A stretch of 64,000 bases of DNA from an uncultured Lachnoclostridium sp. (GTDB taxonomy: Bacteria > Bacillota > Clostridia > Lachnospirales > Lachnospiraceae). Below the pieces are notes generated by a model, which was given only the letters and a program-made list of their open reading frames with translations, did not search any database and was not told where the DNA came from. Shown here in pieces: positions 6,488-14,501 of the stretch. The translations under genes were made by a program, and so were the position numbers. The DNA lies in contig CALWLW010000012.1 in the NCBI GenBank assembly GCA_944381625.1, positions 1-64,000 of the forward strand. The letters run 5' to 3'. Each line of letters opens with the position of its first letter. Position 1 is the first letter of the stretch.

Positions 6488-7069
6488 ATGAAAATAAGCA
6501 AAAAGAGCGCATTACTTGTAATAGATATACAACAAGAAGATTTCAGGGAAATGACGCCGGAAAATGCGGATGCACCAGAATGGCAATGTATTCGTAATGC
6601 GAAACGGGTTTTGGACGTTTTTCGTGCGAACAACTTACCGGTTATTCAAATCAAGGAAGTTCATAGACCTGATATGGTGGATTTCGGGCGGGAATTGGAT
6701 GGGGCAGAATCCATTCATTGTATGGAGGATTCCCCCTATACAGATTATGCAGAATTGACATATCCCATCAAGGGAGAATACCTGATTTCTAAAAGAAGAT
6801 ACAGTGCATTCTTTGCAACGGACCTGGAAATTTTGCTGAAAGGACTGCATGTGGATACTTTGTACCTTATCGGCGGTCTGACTGACGTCTGCATTCATTA
6901 CACAGCGGTGGATGCTCACCAACACGACTATTATATTAAAGTTGTAACAGATGCGGTTGCCGGTTCGAGCAAAGAAGCACATGAATATGCGCTGAAAGCA
7001 ATCAAGTATTTACAGAAAGATTCGTTGATAACTGTTGCTGACATTGAAAGTGCCGGGATATTGTGCTGA
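6488..7069 (+). CDS. Isochorismatase-family cysteine hydrolase
   Basis: This 193-residue alpha/beta hydrolase has the catalytic triad of the nicotinamidase/isochorismatase superfamily: Asp13 in LLVIDIQ, Lys102 in ISKRRYSAF and Cys135 in GGLTDVCIHYTA. The cis-peptide-like GGLTDVC strand is typical. The length fits nicotinamidase-like proteins (180-210 residues). It probably hydrolyses a small amide or enol ether, but the substrate is not readable. ATG 6488 is chosen because GGAGGG (6475-6480) precedes it; ATG 6473 overlaps that site. It ends 20 bases before the SUKH gene, so these two could share a transcript. Confidence 0.88.
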   Translation: MKISKKSALLVIDIQQEDFREMTPENADAPEWQCIRNAKRVLDVFRANNLPVIQIKEVHRPDMVDFGRELDGAESIHCMEDSPYTDYAELTYPIKGEYLISKRRYSAFFATDLEILLKGLHVDTLYLIGGLTDVCIHYTAVDAHQHDYYIKVVTDAVAGSSKEAHEYALKAIKYLQKDSLITVADIESAGILC

Positions 7070-7089
7070 AGGATAAGGAGCCATTCATC

Positions 7090-7776
7090 ATGTATTGTAC
7101 TTCTACACAGATGAAGTTATTAAGCGGCAGTGAGCTTCGGACCCTGGAGCAGAAGGGACTGGACAAATTCCCGCGGCCGTACATGGATTTTATGAAAAAC
7201 TATGGAAGCGGAACCTACGGCGGCGCAATCTGCATTTATACTCCCGATTTTAACTCGCTGAAGAATTTTGCGGAGTATGATTTCTGGAATTACGAAGAAG
7301 CCCCGATTACGAAAGAACAGTTCCATGAATGTGCGGTCATTGGGAACAGCATTGACGGCGATTTTATTGCGGTTCATGCAGAAGTGAAAGGCTATATTTT
7401 ATTGCCCAGGGAATCGGACATCATAACGTTATTCCAGGATAACGATGAAAACTTTATCTGTACCATAAACAAAATCGGAAAATTACTTTATGACGAGAAC
7501 CTGGCAGATTATTTTGAACCGGTGGGAAATAAGCAGGTGTTTCTACGCGCGTCTGATAGAAATATACATGATCTCGCGCGGCGGTTTAAGAGGGCATTCA
7601 AGGGGGATTACCTGATTGAGAATGAGTATGTGTGTGAAGTGTTTTTAATTGATATGGGCGGTTATGTGAGGTTTAATTATTCGTATGGACATGAAGTGGC
7701 CGTGTTTTACAGCGATTATGGGCTGGCATGTTTTGAGAAAGTAAAAAAGTTTTTGAAGGAAAATGGGTGTAGATAA
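7090..7776 (+). CDS. SMI1/KNR4 (SUKH) family immunity-type protein
   Basis: This 228-residue protein shows the SUKH pattern: an N-terminal helix with LSGSELRTLEQKGLDKFPRP, then YMDFMKNYGSGTYGGAICIY, matching the P-x-x-Y/F-x-x-F-x-x-x-N-G motif of SMI1/KNR4 domains. An acidic centre and a C-terminal beta-rich half follow. SUKH proteins are the most frequent immunity proteins of bacterial polymorphic toxin systems. AAGGAG precedes ATG 7090; the upstream GTG at 7063 has no such site. The last 14 codons and the 3' flank are closely copied at 11,323-11,390, showing that a paralogous cassette once lay there. No toxin is adjacent. Confidence 0.8.
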   Translation: MYCTSTQMKLLSGSELRTLEQKGLDKFPRPYMDFMKNYGSGTYGGAICIYTPDFNSLKNFAEYDFWNYEEAPITKEQFHECAVIGNSIDGDFIAVHAEVKGYILLPRESDIITLFQDNDENFICTINKIGKLLYDENLADYFEPVGNKQVFLRASDRNIHDLARRFKRAFKGDYLIENEYVCEVFLIDMGGYVRFNYSYGHEVAVFYSDYGLACFEKVKKFLKENGCR

Positions 7777-7831
7777 GGTTTCACATTGAAAATGCAGTAG
7801 TAGATTGGAAGTTGCAAAGGAGACAAATATT

Positions 7832-8464
7832 ATGGCATTTGATTTCAAAAAAGAATATAAAGAGTTTTATATGCCTAAAAATAAACCACAAATAGTGAAT
7901 GTTCCGAAAATGAATTATATTGCCGTTCGCGGAAAAGGCAATCCAAATGAAGAGGGTGGAGCGTATCAGCAGGCAATCAGCGTATTATATGCGGTCGCTT
8001 ATACTTTGAAGATGAGTTATAAGACTGAATATAAAATAGAGGGATTTTTTGAGTATGTAGTACCGCCGCTTGAGGGTTTTTGGTGGCAGGATCATGTAAA
8101 AGGTGTTGATTACAGCAATAAAGATACTTTTCATTGGATTTCTGTTATTCGTTTGCCTGATTTTGTAACCAAAAAGGATTTTGACTGGGCAGTACAAACT
8201 GCTGCAAAGAAGAAAAAGTTAGACTGTTCATCCGCTGAATTTCTGACGGTAGATGAGGGGCTGTGTGTTCAGATCATGCACTTAGGAGCATTTGATGAGG
8301 AACCGGCAACTGTCGCTCTGATGGATAACTATTTGCAGGAAAACGGATATGTAAATGATATAAACGAAAATAGATTACATCACGAAATCTATATGTCGGA
8401 TGCAAGGAAAGTGGCTCCGGAGAAGTGGAAAACTGTTATTAGACACCCTATCAAACATATATAA
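7832..8464 (+). CDS. GyrI-like small-molecule-binding domain protein
   Basis: The 210-residue protein begins MAFDFKKEYKEFYMPKNKPQ and continues IVNVPKMNYIAVRGKGNPNE, the start of single-domain GyrI-like proteins. In this family the SHS2-type fold binds small hydrophobic or cationic compounds; some members degrade or sequester toxic ligands. EGFFEYVVPPLEGFWW and FHWISVIRLPDFVTKKDF lie in the ligand-pocket region and are conserved in the family. AAGGAG before ATG 7832 sets the start. It is followed by copy E of the intergenic repeat. Family assignment is strong; ligand unknown. Confidence 0.85.
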   Translation: MAFDFKKEYKEFYMPKNKPQIVNVPKMNYIAVRGKGNPNEEGGAYQQAISVLYAVAYTLKMSYKTEYKIEGFFEYVVPPLEGFWWQDHVKGVDYSNKDTFHWISVIRLPDFVTKKDFDWAVQTAAKKKKLDCSSAEFLTVDEGLCVQIMHLGAFDEEPATVALMDNYLQENGYVNDINENRLHHEIYMSDARKVAPEKWKTVIRHPIKHI

Positions 8465-8466
8465 AT

Positions 8467-8504
8467 CTTAGCTTATCAGGGAACTAAGCAGGGCGGTAAA
8501 TTGG
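8467..8504 (+). repeat. Cassette-boundary repeat, copy E
   Basis: CTTAGCTTATCAGGGAACTA then AGCAGGGCGGTAAATTGG follows the stop codon of the GyrI-like gene by two bases and matches copy C closely. Confidence 0.5.
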
Positions 8505-8559
8505 ACTTTGGGAACTAAATGATAATCTCAACAAACGATGTGAAACAGGGGGCTATATT

Positions 8560-9348
8560 ATGAATGTGATCTTAAATGAAATTAAAAGCATTATGGAACA
8601 GAGCAAGGAACAGTATTTACCCCAGGTAAAATCCGGCGATCTGGAAGAAAACGGGGCGGTCTATTTCATGAACAGCAAGAACGGAACAGAATTTGAATGG
8701 TTTGTCAATGATAAACTGCCGCCTTTTATGATGTTTTATGACGATGAGGCCAAAATGGGCGCTGTAAAGCTCCTGCTTTATCGAGACGGAGCGGTGCAGG
8801 TGTTTGTATATGACAATGCCGGAAAGAATATGTGCAAAGAAGTACGCACCTATATTGAGTGGGGAGAGGAAGAGGTGCTGGATCTGGCTGTGCTTTTGAG
8901 GTATCAGGCAGAGGACAGCGGCAAATGGGACGCAAATATTGATGGCCTCTGCACCGATACGCTTATCAGTACCGAAATGAGGAATGATTTTTTGAATCAT
9001 GAAAGCCGGTATGATGAAATCAAAAAAATACGCAGGCTCATGAGTCAAAGTGCGCTTGTTTCCAGGAGAATCGTAGAGGAAGGCTGGAAAGTCGGCTTTA
9101 TGTACAGATGTGAGCCAAGCAATCCGGAAGACAGCGGATGGGCATTTTTGGCAGGAAATGAGGACGATCAGTATAATTCAGATGTGAAAAACATTGTGGT
9201 GATGCCGCTGGGCAAAGTATGTCATGAACTGGACAGGGATGTTTATCAATACATAACTGCCCCGGTAGGAGCTGAATTTATTCGTATATCAGAAACGGCG
9301 TTTGAAGTTGATAAGAAAAATAAAGCGATTTTCCTTACGAAGAGATAG
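8560..9348 (+). CDS. DUF2185 (Imm33-like) domain protein
   Basis: This 262-residue protein has two parts. Residues 1-150 form an unrecognised alpha/beta region with EWFVNDKLPPFMMFYDDEAK. Residues 165-255 match DUF2185: VSRRIVEEGWKVGFMYRCEP, GWAFLAGNEDDQY and CHELDRDVYQYI. DUF2185 is listed among the immunity-protein families (Imm33 type) linked to polymorphic toxins. The two-part layout suggests an immunity domain fused to a second binding module. CAGGGGG precedes the ATG. It stands alone between repeat copy E and the AlbA gene. Domain call is good; function is by association. Confidence 0.75.
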   Translation: MNVILNEIKSIMEQSKEQYLPQVKSGDLEENGAVYFMNSKNGTEFEWFVNDKLPPFMMFYDDEAKMGAVKLLLYRDGAVQVFVYDNAGKNMCKEVRTYIEWGEEEVLDLAVLLRYQAEDSGKWDANIDGLCTDTLISTEMRNDFLNHESRYDEIKKIRRLMSQSALVSRRIVEEGWKVGFMYRCEPSNPEDSGWAFLAGNEDDQYNSDVKNIVVMPLGKVCHELDRDVYQYITAPVGAEFIRISETAFEVDKKNKAIFLTKR

Positions 9349-9430
9349 GATTGGAAAAAGCCATGTATGGCCATGCGGTCATATATTGGACAGTAGGTGG
9401 TGATGGAAAGATAATGAAGGAGGTGTTTAA

Positions 9431-11083
9431 ATGGATGAACAATCATTAAAAAATATAATTGCTAAAGGTGAAACAACAACTGTAGAATTTAAGTCTTGGG
9501 TAAAGGCAGATTCAATGAAAGAGAGAATCAACCTTGTGGTTCCAGAACTTATTGCATTTGCAAACACTAAAGGGGGAACAGTTTACCTAGGTATAGAGGA
9601 TAATGGGGATGTAACGGGATGCTTCGGCAAATATGACCTACAAAATATATGTGAAGCTATTTATGATAAGACAAGACCATCGATGTTTACGGATATTGAG
9701 GAAATTGATTATCAAGGTAAAAAGATAATTGCAATCTCTGTTACTTCGGATAGAAATACTTATGCTACTACAGATGGCAGATGTTTGCGAAGGCTTGGTA
9801 AAAATTCAAAACCATATTATCCTCATGAGATGAGCCATATATATTCAATATCACAAACACCTGATTTTTCAAGTCATATTATTGCAGAGAGTTCTGTAGA
9901 TGATATCAATTTTATAGTAGTTTATAGCTTGAAAGAAAAACTTAAAATACGAGATGCAGATTCTACATTGCCGGAATTGGATGATATCGCATTTTTAAGA
10001 GATCTTGGCCTCATAGTTGAAGATGATGGACAGATTAAACTCACTATAGCTGGATTACTGTTTGTGGGAAAAGATATTTCTATACAAAAAATGTTGCCGC
10101 AAGGGGAAGTGATTTATTTGCATTATGATAAAAACAATTTAGAAGAGTATAATGCTCGACTGGATATGAAACAGCCCATTATTACAGTGCTTGACAGACT
10201 TACCGAGAAAGTACAGAATGACAATAAAATTCAGAATGTCCAGATAGGTTTATTCAGGCTCGAAATTGCAGACTTTTCTGAAAAGGTATTTCAGGAGGCT
10301 TTGTTAAATGCACTTTCACATAGGGATTATCAACAACCTGGCGCAGTGTATGTAAAGCATTATCCGGACAAAATTGTAATAGAAAATCCCGGCGGATTTC
10401 CTGAAGGAATTACCGAAAAGAATGTGATTACACATCCATCTGTACCACGAAACAAGTTAATAGCGGAAACGCTTCAGAGACTGAAATATGTGCAGAGGAC
10501 CGGGCAAGGAGTAGACATCATTTTCAGAGAGATGGTATCAATGGGAAAGCCGTATCCGGTGTATAGAGTATTTAATGATGCAGTACAGCTTACAATAGCA
10601 AGTGCAACGGAGTCTGTTGATTTTGTCAAATTTATAGTTAATGAACAGGAAAAAGAACAGATTTTTCTTTCCCTTGCCGAATTGATGATTTTGAGGTATG
10701 TAACTGATAATAGACAGATTAAACTGGATAAGGCACAGGAATTGACGCAGGCCTCTGAGAACGAAGTAAGAAAAAGCGTAGCAAATCTCGTTAAACATGG
10801 TTTGCTGGAAACATCTGGGAAAGGCTATATGCTGACGGCCCGTGTGTATGATGCAGTAAAATCCGATGTGGAATATACGAGAGATAAGACGATTCAATAT
10901 ATACGTGCGAAAGAAATGATTATAGAATACATTAAAAAACATGGATCAATCAATAAGTCAACGGTACAGGAACTATGTGGATTTAGCGAGCAACAGGCTA
11001 GACGGACTTTGGAAAAAATGCAGAAGGACTACGTTATAAAATTAGCGAATGGAGGTCGATATGCAAAATACACATTAATTTAA
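9431..11083 (+). CDS. AlbA_2/HATPase_c_4 putative regulator with winged helix
   Basis: This 550-residue protein has the layout of divergent-AAA/AlbA regulators. The AlbA_2 DNA-binding domain lies at about residues 12-130 (TTTVEFKSWVKADSMKERIN, IAFANTKGGTVYLGIEDNG). A GHKL-like ATP-binding domain lies at about 270-400 (FQEALLNALSHRDY, IENPGGFPEGI, RTGQGVDIIF). A winged helix-turn-helix lies near the C-terminus (about 415-550). Such proteins are thought to act as transcription regulators or defence-linked sensors, and they are frequent in accessory DNA. GGAGG precedes the ATG. It is much larger than its neighbours. A related pair of direct repeats lies just downstream (11,094 and 11,179). Confidence 0.85.
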   Translation: MDEQSLKNIIAKGETTTVEFKSWVKADSMKERINLVVPELIAFANTKGGTVYLGIEDNGDVTGCFGKYDLQNICEAIYDKTRPSMFTDIEEIDYQGKKIIAISVTSDRNTYATTDGRCLRRLGKNSKPYYPHEMSHIYSISQTPDFSSHIIAESSVDDINFIVVYSLKEKLKIRDADSTLPELDDIAFLRDLGLIVEDDGQIKLTIAGLLFVGKDISIQKMLPQGEVIYLHYDKNNLEEYNARLDMKQPIITVLDRLTEKVQNDNKIQNVQIGLFRLEIADFSEKVFQEALLNALSHRDYQQPGAVYVKHYPDKIVIENPGGFPEGITEKNVITHPSVPRNKLIAETLQRLKYVQRTGQGVDIIFREMVSMGKPYPVYRVFNDAVQLTIASATESVDFVKFIVNEQEKEQIFLSLAELMILRYVTDNRQIKLDKAQELTQASENEVRKSVANLVKHGLLETSGKGYMLTARVYDAVKSDVEYTRDKTIQYIRAKEMIIEYIKKHGSINKSTVQELCGFSEQQARRTLEKMQKDYVIKLANGGRYAKYTLI

Positions 11084-11404
11084 CTCGTTGTTTTAATTTG
11101 GCTGTGACGAATTAAATGCCGAGTTAAAATGTAGAATAATGCAAAATACCTTGAAACATATGGATTTGTAATGTGTTACTTAATTTGCCGATAACAAGTT
11201 GGATGCCGAGTTAAAAATTCTACTGCTCGATTGGATGTTTTTGATAAATTTAAAAATAATAGATGTGATTCAAGCGTTGAATCTGGTATCGCGATTGAGG
11301 ACAAATAAATTTGCGGAAGTGAAAAAGTTTTTGAATGGAAATGGTTGCAGATAAAATTTACCGTCGAAAATACGACAGTAAATTAGAACTGACAGGGGCA
11401 CAGA
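11084..11404 (+). other. Intergenic region with direct repeats and an SUKH gene remnant
   Basis: About 320 bases without an intact gene. Two similar 37-bp stretches (11,094-11,130 and 11,179-11,215) start TTAATTTG and end ATGCCGAGTTAAAA. Further on, the frame 11,235-11,354 ends with VKKFLNGNGCR, matching VKKFLKENGCR at the end of the SUKH protein encoded at 7090. The 3' flank is similar as well. Confidence 0.55.
11235..11354 (+). pseudogene. 3' remnant of a second SUKH (SMI1/KNR4) gene
   Basis: The 39-codon frame ends KFAEVKKFLNGNGCR and a stop. The intact SUKH gene at 7090-7776 ends FEKVKKFLKENGCR and a stop. DNA similarity continues about 35 bases past both stop codons. The N-terminal part of the frame does not resemble SUKH. 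This is the tail of a lost paralogue whose body was deleted or replaced. Confidence 0.6.
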
Positions 11405-11899
11405 ATGGAGATTAGATATATTTTACCTACTGATGACAGAATGGCGATCAGCAACATTTATGAGGAAAGCTGGAAATGTGCATATAAAGGGATCATACCT
11501 CAAGATTATCTTAATTCGATTCCGAAAGGGCGCTGGTCATCAAGCATAGATAATCCAAACTGGAAAACATTGATTTGTATTGAGGATGACAAAATTATAG
11601 GAACCTGTAGTTTTTGTAAATCCCGTTTTGAGCAGTTCCCAAACTGGGGGGAGATTATTTCAATATATCTGTTGCCGGATTATTTGGGAAAAGGCTGCGG
11701 AGAAGCACTGATGAAAACCGCCCTTTCAGAATTGAAAAAGCAGGGATATGAGAAAATTTTTTTATGGGTTCTTGAAGAAAATGTTAGAGCAAGATATTTT
11801 TATGAACAATTTGGTTTTTCACCGACGGATGATTTTATAAATGACAATATCGGGGGGAAAGAATTACGGGAAGTCCGATATGTTTACGAGTGGCGATGA
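11405..11899 (+). CDS. GNAT family N-acetyltransferase
   Basis: This 164-residue protein is a complete GNAT acetyltransferase. The N-terminal helix region contains WKCAYKGIIPQDYLNSIPKG. Motif A reads IYLLPDYLGKGCGEALMKTA at about residues 93-112, with the acetyl-CoA loop GKGCG. Motif B reads WVLEENVRARYFYEQFGFSP. The YKGIIPQDYL element is typical of a large subgroup found in Firmicutes resistance and accessory loci. Substrate unknown. AGGGG lies upstream of the ATG. It follows the SUKH remnant directly and precedes a degenerate copy of the intergenic repeat. Confidence 0.9.
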   Translation: MEIRYILPTDDRMAISNIYEESWKCAYKGIIPQDYLNSIPKGRWSSSIDNPNWKTLICIEDDKIIGTCSFCKSRFEQFPNWGEIISIYLLPDYLGKGCGEALMKTALSELKKQGYEKIFLWVLEENVRARYFYEQFGFSPTDDFINDNIGGKELREVRYVYEWR

Positions 11900-11912
11900 A
11901 TCCTTGTTGACC

Positions 11913-11937
11913 GGGGAACCAAACAGCGCAAAACCAG
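11913..11937 (+). repeat. Cassette-boundary repeat, copy F (degenerate)
   Basis: GGGGAACCAAACAGCGCAAA then ACCAG follows the GNAT stop codon by about a dozen bases and keeps the GGGGAAC, AAACA and G-rich blocks of copy C. Confidence 0.4.
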
Positions 11938-11957
11938 AATTTACGGAGGTGAAACGG

Positions 11958-12167
11958 ATGCGAAAAACTGTTTCAAAGTGGTGCAATATTGCAAGCCTCG
12001 TTTTAATTGCCTGCTTCGTTATAAAAACTGTTCTTGATTATAACAAATATTCAAGCACGTTAAATTCAGCCCCCTTTTCTCTTTGGATTTTGGTAAACGC
12101 CGTATACTTTGTTCTTCCGGCGCTGATTGTTTTTGTCATAGGGTTTGTCTTGAAAAAGAGGAAATGA
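11958..12167 (+). CDS. Small two-helix membrane protein (69 aa)
   Basis: ATG 11958 follows GGAGG (11,945-11,949) by eight bases. The peptide starts MRKTVSKWCNIASLVLIACF and has hydrophobic helices at about residues 10-26 and 42-64, ending in a basic KKRK tail. The frame is open further upstream, inside the GNAT gene, but without a ribosome site. Size and two-helix layout resemble the small membrane protein at 5007-5231, though the sequences are not clearly related. Family not recognised; a membrane-associated immunity protein is possible. Confidence 0.55.
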   Translation: MRKTVSKWCNIASLVLIACFVIKTVLDYNKYSSTLNSAPFSLWILVNAVYFVLPALIVFVIGFVLKKRK

Positions 12168-12198
12168 ATTAGAACGTCAGAAGCTTGGAGGCGCGAGT

Positions 12199-12609
12199 AT
12201 GTACCAGATGGAACTGGATGCAGTGAAAGCTATTAAGAAAGAATATGGTGAAAACCTGCCGCCTCCGGCAGATGAATTAGAAATCAAACGATTTTCAGAA
12301 GTGTTTGGCGAGGTGTTCCGTATAGAGATACCGCAAGAATATCTTGCATTTTTAAGGCTATGTAATGGCTTTGAATTTAATGGCTGTATTATTTATTCTT
12401 GTCAGAATATGGTTGAGAATCAACTTGACTACGACTTCCTTACAGACAATTATATAGTTTTTGCCGAGTATGATATGGGATGGTTCTGTCTGGAAAAATC
12501 TAACGGAAAATATTTCGAATTAGATAGACCTTCAGGAGAACGGGTTCGTATTTTCAACACGCTTGAAGAAATGATAAAATATATTTTGAGCTTATCTGTC
12601 CGGCTTTAG
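12199..12609 (+). CDS. YrhA-like SMI1/KNR4 (SUKH) protein
   Basis: The 136-residue protein contains PPPADELEIKRFSEVFGEVF and IPQEYLAFLRLCNGFEFNGC, which is the SUKH motif (P-x-E-Y-x-x-F-L-x-x-x-N-G) in its YrhA-like form. It ends with DMGWFCLEKSNGKYFELDRP, typical for the sheet that follows. SUKH proteins of this type neutralise nuclease or deaminase toxins of polymorphic systems. GGAGG precedes the ATG. It is the second intact SUKH gene of the array, and unlike the one at 7090 it is a short single-domain form. Domain call good; target unknown. Confidence 0.78.
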   Translation: MYQMELDAVKAIKKEYGENLPPPADELEIKRFSEVFGEVFRIEIPQEYLAFLRLCNGFEFNGCIIYSCQNMVENQLDYDFLTDNYIVFAEYDMGWFCLEKSNGKYFELDRPSGERVRIFNTLEEMIKYILSLSVRL

Positions 12610-12669
12610 CCATTGTTTAGAAGTTGCTTAAAAGGTTTCCTTTACTGAAATGACAACTTTCTGTTTGTC

Positions 12670-12697
12670 GGGGAGCCCAAACGCGCGGCGGATCAGG
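12670..12697 (+). repeat. Cassette-boundary repeat, copy G (degenerate)
   Basis: GGGGAGCCCAAACGCGCGGC then GGATCAGG aligns with copy C (GGGGAAC, AAAC, GGCGG, AT-GG). It lies in the 137-base spacer after the YrhA-like gene. Confidence 0.4.
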
Positions 12698-12746
12698 ACC
12701 TGCGCTTACGATACTGACAAATGAGGAACATCGGAAGGAGATAAAA

Positions 12747-13256
12747 ATGTCCATCATAACAGACTTAGAAAAAACAGAGATTGGCGTCGAGGGATATATG
12801 CGCTGTACGCTTACCGACGAGGATATTAACGTCTCGCTGCATGGAAATGTAAGCGAGGAATACGCGGAGCGCTGTGCGGAGGCGCTGAACCATTTGTCCG
12901 CAGGCGTTGTGGATGAAATATGTAACGCGGCGGTGCGTTATTTTTCCCACCACAGGCGGCATGTGGGGGAGGAGATCGACGAGCTGATGCACGTGAGCGT
13001 CACCGAATTGTCAGAGCCGCGGGAAATTCTTAAATGTATCCAGGTGGGCGTGCTGATCGTGGACGAGCCGAAAGATGAGCGGATCGGCTATCATGTGCTG
13101 TGCGGCTGCGACTGGGAAGAGGAGCACGGCCTGGAATTTACGATTCTTGATGGCAAGCTTGTCTATCTGGGCGGGTTTCATGCCAGTGGCGCATGGGGGA
13201 CCTATCCCTCTAACGACGTATGGAATTACGTGAACGACATAGAGAGAAAATATTAG
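12747..13256 (+). CDS. DUF6985-like domain protein
   Basis: This 169-residue acidic protein has an N-terminal beta-rich part (VEGYMRCTLTDEDINVSLHG), a helical middle (CAEALNHLSAGVVDEICNAA) and a C-terminal DWEEEHGLEFTILDGKLVYL segment. The last, G-x-D-W-E-x-E-H-G-x-x-x-x-x-x-D-G-x-x-x-Y-x-G, recalls DUF6985, a small family of unknown function often found beside toxin-immunity loci. AAGGAG precedes the ATG. It is noticeably GC-richer than its AT-rich neighbours, suggesting a different source. The family call is tentative. Confidence 0.55.
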   Translation: MSIITDLEKTEIGVEGYMRCTLTDEDINVSLHGNVSEEYAERCAEALNHLSAGVVDEICNAAVRYFSHHRRHVGEEIDELMHVSVTELSEPREILKCIQVGVLIVDEPKDERIGYHVLCGCDWEEEHGLEFTILDGKLVYLGGFHASGAWGTYPSNDVWNYVNDIERKY

Positions 13257-13342
13257 AAGGCTCGATTTGTGCTGTGAAAATTGCTGTTGAATTTTACAGC
13301 AGATTAGGATATGCTATGATTAGTAGAAAGGAGCTGAGCAAT

Positions 13343-13597
13343 ATGCCAAATATCAAACCCATTTCTGATCTGCGTAATTACAGCGAGGTACTGCACGATG
13401 TGTCTGTCGGATCTCCAGTTTTTTTGACAAAAAATGGGCGGGGCAGATATGCCATTATGGACATACAGGATTTTGAAAAAACACAGGCAACTCTCCGGCT
13501 GATGGATGAACTTGCAAAAGGCCGGAAGTCTGGTGAAGAGAAAGGCTGGCTGACATTAGAAGCTGTGGAGGAACGCCTTGGAATTAAGAAGGAATAA
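13343..13597 (+). CDS. Phd/YefM-family antitoxin
   Basis: This 84-residue protein begins MPNIKPISDLRNYSEVLHDV and continues VGSPVFLTKNGRGRYAIMDI, the N-terminal DNA-binding fold of Phd/YefM antitoxins. The C-terminal part (ELAKGRKSGEEKGWLTLEAV) would wrap the toxin. It should repress its own operon and neutralise the RelE/ParE-type toxin encoded next. AAAGGAG precedes ATG 13343; the longer open frame upstream is not used. The gene overlaps the toxin gene by 20 bases, the usual coupling for such pairs. A type II toxin-antitoxin pair helps to keep accessory arrays in the chromosome. Confidence 0.88.
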   Translation: MPNIKPISDLRNYSEVLHDVSVGSPVFLTKNGRGRYAIMDIQDFEKTQATLRLMDELAKGRKSGEEKGWLTLEAVEERLGIKKE

Positions 13598-13925
13598 AAT
13601 CCATTTATCAGAATCAGCACAAAATGACTTGATTGAAATTAAATCTTACATCGAAGAGGAACTTTTAAATCCCTCTGCGGCTCTGGCAACGGTAAGTAAA
13701 ATTACAAAAAGTCTCCGTATCCTGGAGACATATGCAAAAGCAGGCGCTATGCTGTCTTCTATTACTGATGTGGAGAGTGATTATCGTTATATCGTAAGTG
13801 GGAATTATATGAGCTTTTACCGCATCCATGAGAATGAGATTTATGTGGATCGTATTCTCTATGCCCGCCGTGATTATATGCGCGTGCTGTTCGGAAATGC
13901 TCCAGACGCTGGAATAACTGATTAA
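13578..13925 (+). CDS. RelE/ParE-family toxin
   Basis: The 115-residue protein has the RelE/ParE fold pattern: LSESAQNDLIEIKSYIEEEL at the N-terminus and YRYIVSGNYMSFYRIHENEI then YVDRILYARRDYMRVL at the C-terminus. The last is the conserved R-I-L-Y-x-x-R-D-Y segment of the family. The start is a TTG at 13578, six bases after GGAGG (13,567-13,571), inside the antitoxin gene. Toxins of this class either cleave mRNA at the ribosome or poison gyrase. The Phd partner and the RRDYMRVLF ending cannot decide between them. The weak TTG start would keep toxin below antitoxin level. Confidence 0.88.
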   Translation: MELRRNKIHLSESAQNDLIEIKSYIEEELLNPSAALATVSKITKSLRILETYAKAGAMLSSITDVESDYRYIVSGNYMSFYRIHENEIYVDRILYARRDYMRVLFGNAPDAGITD

Positions 13926-13965
13926 CCATATTATTTTCCGTCATTGGAAAATGATATTCTATGAA

Positions 13966-13996
13966 AGCCGCTTGTTTAAAATGCACGCGGTTTTTC
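13966..13996 (+). terminator. Weak terminator after the toxin-antitoxin pair
   Basis: A 6-bp stem (AGCCGC with GCGGTT, one G-T pair) is followed by TTTTTC, 40 bases after the toxin stop codon. Confidence 0.4.
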
Positions 13997-14088
13997 TATT
14001 ATATATTCTTTAGAAGATATCTCGCAGATGAAAGAAAAAGATGATAAAATATGGTTGGTAATGCGTGATAAACAGGAAGGCTTGAAAT

Positions 14089-14487
14089 ATGACGAACGAG
14101 AAGCGTGCCATGGAAATCATAAAAAAATATGGATTTGATTTTAAACAGATTCCGAAACAGGAAATCATTGACTTAATACAAAAGGAAATCGCGGACTATC
14201 AGCCCGGAAGCTCCGAGTATATTCGGCTGTTATGCGGATATCTGTACTGCATTGGCGATATTTCGGATGTACCCCTGCTTGAAAAAGCCAAATATGGCAT
14301 CAATATGGACGTTGGCTGTATGGTGGATGGAGAATGGATTGAAAGCCTGAAAAATGGCGGGATTAAAACAAAATTTACCGCTCCCCGTCAAAAGATTATA
14401 GAAAATTTTGTATCTTATTACGATGGTTTCTGGCCGGAAGATGAAAATGATGATTATTGGTGCGAGTTCCCGCTTGACGGGGAATAG
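14089..14487 (+). CDS. Hypothetical protein (132 aa)
   Basis: The protein starts MTNEKRAMEIIKKYGFDFKQ and reads IPKQEIIDLIQKEIADYQPG, then YIRLLCGYLYCIGDISDVPL, as a helical repeat-like structure. It ends in an acidic tail (FWPEDENDDYWCEFPLDGE). AGGAAGG precedes the ATG. I do not recognise the family. The helical, acidic character and the setting fit an immunity protein. It is intact, and the following gene is not. Confidence 0.55.
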   Translation: MTNEKRAMEIIKKYGFDFKQIPKQEIIDLIQKEIADYQPGSSEYIRLLCGYLYCIGDISDVPLLEKAKYGINMDVGCMVDGEWIESLKNGGIKTKFTAPRQKIIENFVSYYDGFWPEDENDDYWCEFPLDGE

Positions 14488-14501
14488 AACAGGACAAGAG
14501 A

